Part shown: positions 61,151-64,000 of the stretch, piece by piece
How the letters are laid out: every line of letters begins with the position of its first letter
Numbering within the stretch: the stretch's first letter is position 1
Source: CAZSAL01 sp964604825
GTDB lineage: Bacteria; Elusimicrobiota; Elusimicrobia; 2-01-FULL-59-12
Length of the DNA: 64,000 bases
NCBI GenBank assembly: GCA_964604825.1
Contig: CAZSAL010000005.1
Span: 21,749 to 85,748, forward strand
Direction of reading: 5' to 3'
Notes under the pieces: model-generated
What the model was told of the DNA's origin: nothing
What the model saw: only the letters and a program-made list of their open reading frames with translations
The model's database searches: none
Translations under genes and position numbers: made by a program

Positions 61151-61301
61151 GGGAAAGCTTATCAGGAGAGGCCATTTGTTACAACGAATTTCGGATTTGT
61201 GCCGAGTCGGCCTGAATCACTTTGGTGCGCATACGACTATCTTCCTGTATGAATAACCTTGTCGTATGGTGTGGTGGGCTAACGGATTAGGTCGACGGTA
61301 C

Positions 61302-62060
61302 CTACGCGGCGACCCGGAATTCGCCTTGAAGGGTACGGCGGTATGAATTGTCCGGCTTTGCCAGAGAATTATGCACTGCATCTTTGAGAAAAACTATTGG
61401 CCAGAAGAGGAAGCCCAGTGTTTTGGCTATGTCTTCACTGCGGCTTACAAAACCGAAAGGAAGCCGGTGCCAGGCTTCTTCTATGCGGATGACGGATCGA
61501 GACCAGGCTGTCAGAGCGTAGAACGGTTCCCGGAACTCGGTCCGGCCGGTGAATGTCTTAGCCATAACGTTCTCCCCGGTGCGGCGTATGTCCGCCGCGT
61601 GGATCAGGGCCGCCGCGGCCAGACCGAGAATGAACGTGCCGGGAAGGAGGGTATGGAACGCCATCAGTCCCAGTCCGCAGGCAAGGGTCGTATATCCGTA
61701 GCCGAGCGTATTGGTCCGGCTGGAATGCCGGACCAGATCGCGCGAGTCGCTGAGATCGGAAAGCAGATCGTTTTCCAGATGATCGGCGATCGCGTCCGGC
61801 AGGTCGTCCTCATTTGGGACATGCAGCGAGTACTCAAATTCTTCGAGAACTTTTTCCATATCCGGACCAAGTCCAACCCCCAAGGTTTCGACGCCGTTCT
61901 TCCGCAGTTCCTCAAGGATTTGCCTGAACGCACCAGCCGTACTTGCTCCGTCGGTTATCACGATCATCATTTTGCGGTCGGCATCCTGCTGTTCGAGTTC
62001 GCTGCCGGCCAGAGCGACCGCCGCTGGCAGGTTTGTTCCTCCTCCTGAGGCGTGGGCCAT
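61302..62060 (-). CDS. vWA domain, C-terminal part, with membrane helices
   Basis: This 252-residue frame continues the upstream vWA gene directly after its TAA stop. It carries the second half of the vWA domain: GGGTNLPAA (MIDAS Thr), MMIVITDGAS (MIDAS Asp) and the final vWA strand; then two hydrophobic segments (LACGLGLMAFHTLLPGTFILGLAAAALIHA and FLFWPIVFLKDAV). On its own it lacks the DxSxS metal motif. It may be expressed by reinitiation at the ATG right after the stop or by read-through. See findings. Confidence 0.65.
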   Translation of the reverse strand: MAHASGGGTNLPAAVALAGSELEQQDADRKMMIVITDGASTAGAFRQILEELRKNGVETLGVGLGPDMEKVLEEFEYSLHVPNEDDLPDAIADHLENDLLSDLSDSRDLVRHSSRTNTLGYGYTTLACGLGLMAFHTLLPGTFILGLAAAALIHAADIRRTGENVMAKTFTGRTEFREPFYALTAWSRSVIRIEEAWHRLPFGFVSRSEDIAKTLGFLFWPIVFLKDAVHNSLAKPDNSYRRTLQGEFRVAA

Positions 62061-64000
62061 TTAAGCCGATTCCATCATGCGGTCTTTGACATCGTCCTGC
62101 AGTTTCTCGCCGAAATCGACATAACGGCTGACGCCGTCGCTGAATCCGTAGACCGCAATGGGGATTTCTAGGTTATTGAAGGCTTCAACAAGCAGCGCCA
62201 GTGTCCGCATGGCGCTTTCGGCCTTGTGTCCTGCCATGCTGCCGGAATGGTCGATCACAAAACTGGCGGCATATTTTCTTTTGGTCGGCAGAATGCGTCG
62301 TTTGAACATTTTAAGATCTTCATTCTCAAGGAAGCCCATCTCCATATGGGCTGCGGTGCGCATGGTGCGTTTGGGATCGATCTGGCCGCTCCGGAAAAAG
62401 CCGACTTTGCGCATGCGGCTGTTGGGATAAAGGATATTTTCCAGCCTGGACCGCAGGCGCTGAGCCAACGGAGTCACGGGAAAAAGATGCTTTTCAAATT
62501 TGCCGCGCTGCGCCGACAACAGGTGTTTAGCCTGAATCCGCTGTCTCAGAAGATCTCCATAGGTTTTGACCGGGCCGGCTGAAGCCGCGCCGGGCTTATC
62601 GGGAGCGGGCGCCTCGCCAGGTTTGCCCTCCGCCGCGTTCCTGGCAGCCCTGCGGGTCTCGTCAAATTCCGGAGGATTCAATTTGGGGTCAAACTGGCCG
62701 TTGGCCTTTTTCGCCTGATCTTCGAGGAATTTCCGGGCTGCATCCGACAAAAGATCATCGGGAATGGGCTGCCCTTGCCCTTCACCACCAGATCCCTGCG
62801 GACTCAGCTGGCCGTTCTTGATCATTTTCTCCACTTCTTCTTTTGATTTTTCGACTAATTTCTCGTAGCCCGGAAGAATTTCCGTGTGAATGCGTTCCAC
62901 CAGCTCATCCATGGCCTTCAGTTTGGCCATTTCTCCCGGACGCGCATGATAAACCTGATCGCCAATCCGGGCTTCTGTATCTTCGGGCAGGAGCGTAAAT
63001 AGTTCTTCCAGGATTTTCCGCTGCGTCTCAAGTGTGGTACGGGCATCATCATCCGTTACGAACGGAGCGATCTTGCCGTGCCGCCATAGATAAACAATGC
63101 CGTGAGCGTACTGCATATGGGGCAGCAGTTGTTGCGGCGCTTTCTTCCCGGAGCCGGGAACAGGAACGCCGTAATCGGCGAGGAGTCCCTTGCCGGACTC
63201 GATGGCCTGCGCCATGGACATATCATCCTCCGGCCATTCAGCCTCATAGAGGGTGTCCAGCATTTTGCGGCCGGGGAAGCGGCGCTCGACGTTGTTGTTC
63301 ACCCGGGGGTCTTCAATGACGTTCAGCAGCAGGCGCATCGTTTCGGATTTGAAAAAGGACTGGTACTTGGGGTCGCTCGGGCGGTAGCGCGTGATGTCCC
63401 GGTGGCTGCCTTCATGCAGGGCGACCCCGCGGATGTATTCCCATGAATGGGTCATGAGATCCCGGAGGGGGTAGATGAGCGTGTTATGAACCAGATCCTG
63501 TACCCAGGCGTCTCCTTCGACCAGACGGAGCCGGCTGTCTCCGCCCATGACAATTCCCAGGTCCTGAACTGATTCCTTAAGCTTCGTGACCTTGGCCTGG
63601 AGGTCCGCGGTTTTGGTTTCGCGTTGAGGATCACCGCGGAAAACCTCCTCCGCGAAAGCGCGGATCCGTTCTTCTTCGTTCATTCCGCGGTAGTCTGGCG
63701 GAACGCCTTCCTCGCCATGAGCGGACGAGTATATTTTCGGCGGTACGGCGCCGAAGACGCGGTGGACGGCATTCAGGACTATTCCCGGCCGGATAATGCT
63801 CTGGATAATGCTGGATACACGTTGTCCGGGAGTAGAAGGTGCGGGAGGTGTCTGGGGGGGAATGGACCCATTATCGCCGATGGAGACCAGTGTTTCCCCG
63901 AGGTCGCCGAGGACCTGTCCCACAATGTGAACGAGTTCGTTGTTTTCAGTCACTTCATCGACCCATATTTCGCGCCAGCGTGAGCGGAGTGCCGGGGAGA
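62061..64000 (-). CDS. CobT-like vWA protein, 5' part, ends inside the vWA domain
   Basis: The frame is open to the window edge; a GTG at 63953 is the first start inside, but the sequence upstream (RSRWREIWVDEV) looks coding. The protein has a HEGSH motif (about 63405-63420), a Pro/Glu-rich linker (about 62580-62680), and the first half of a vWA domain: ASFVIDHSGSMAG (MIDAS DxSxS). CobT-like proteins of this form usually partner MoxR-type AAA ATPases. The chain ends with MMESA and TAA in the middle of the vWA fold; the rest is in the next frame-identical ORF. Confidence 0.7.
   Translation of the reverse strand, partial: SPALRSRWREIWVDEVTENNELVHIVGQVLGDLGETLVSIGDNGSIPPQTPPAPSTPGQRVSSIIQSIIRPGIVLNAVHRVFGAVPPKIYSSAHGEEGVPPDYRGMNEEERIRAFAEEVFRGDPQRETKTADLQAKVTKLKESVQDLGIVMGGDSRLRLVEGDAWVQDLVHNTLIYPLRDLMTHSWEYIRGVALHEGSHRDITRYRPSDPKYQSFFKSETMRLLLNVIEDPRVNNNVERRFPGRKMLDTLYEAEWPEDDMSMAQAIESGKGLLADYGVPVPGSGKKAPQQLLPHMQYAHGIVYLWRHGKIAPFVTDDDARTTLETQRKILEELFTLLPEDTEARIGDQVYHARPGEMAKLKAMDELVERIHTEILPGYEKLVEKSKEEVEKMIKNGQLSPQGSGGEGQGQPIPDDLLSDAARKFLEDQAKKANGQFDPKLNPPEFDETRRAARNAAEGKPGEAPAPDKPGAASAGPVKTYGDLLRQRIQAKHLLSAQRGKFEKHLFPVTPLAQRLRSRLENILYPNSRMRKVGFFRSGQIDPKRTMRTAAHMEMGFLENEDLKMFKRRILPTKRKYAASFVIDHSGSMAGHKAESAMRTLALLVEAFNNLEIPIAVYGFSDGVSRYVDFGEKLQDDVKDRMMESA

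Overview
The window looks like a chromosome fragment of an uncultured diderm bacterium, most plausibly Candidatus Omnitrophota (inference, moderate confidence). The genes that point this way are a PagL-like outer-membrane lipid A deacylase, several signal-peptide proteins, a type IV pilin-like protein, DUF1343/NamZ, PMT-type membrane glycosyltransferases and very large exported proteins of unknown function. One 100-N scaffold gap (11160-11259) lies inside a tandem repeat. Two genes run off the window ends.

Layout. 1-3972: a kinase-fold protein (5'-truncated) and a large HEIGH metalloprotease-like exported protein. 4323-4824: a YefM/YoeB-type toxin-antitoxin pair. 4827-11050: a cell-wall turnover block with MurQ, an SSS symporter, two L,D-transpeptidase-fold proteins (one with a degenerate active site) and NamZ. 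11376-18638: MBL hydrolase, QueG, a GH13 enzyme and two PMT-like glycosyltransferases. 18622-29334: lipoate and glycine-cleavage genes (lpdA-lipA-gcvT-gcvH-gcvPA and gcvPB-lplA). The two gcvP halves are separated by about 3 kb holding DUF1016 and DUF559 nucleases, a ParE/RelE system and zeta-toxin fragments. 29419-39917: ferredoxin, PanD, PDZ lipoprotein, GH5, aconitase, cyclophilin, membrane protease, polyprenol-kinase-like protein and polysaccharide deacetylase. 40063-45719: a 1183-residue exported protein, OsmC and a PMT-like protein. 45725-46290 and 57535-58138: two GIY-YIG/tRNA modules. 47227-57484: PLD, CbiM-N-Q-O with CrcB and DUF190, a hybrid histidine kinase, a glycerate-kinase-like protein, a PstS-like protein, a ROK kinase and a lipoprotein. 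58165-64000: PagL, pilin, a coiled-coil protein and a CobT-like vWA protein split by a stop codon.

Two features stand out. First, at least seven kinds of short palindromic repeat are scattered through the window, and many lie in frame inside conserved enzymes (murQ, queG, gcvPA, gcvT, lipA, lpdA, acnA, a glycosyltransferase). Others supply start codons, stop codons or whole termini. Second, two unrelated single-domain GIY-YIG nuclease genes each sit directly against a tRNA gene (Leu-CAA, Ala-GGC), inside repeats made of pieces of that tRNA, with internally deleted copies of the nuclease gene alongside. I propose these as a candidate family of minimal GIY-YIG elements that use tRNA genes as targets. 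This is inference from repeat structure.
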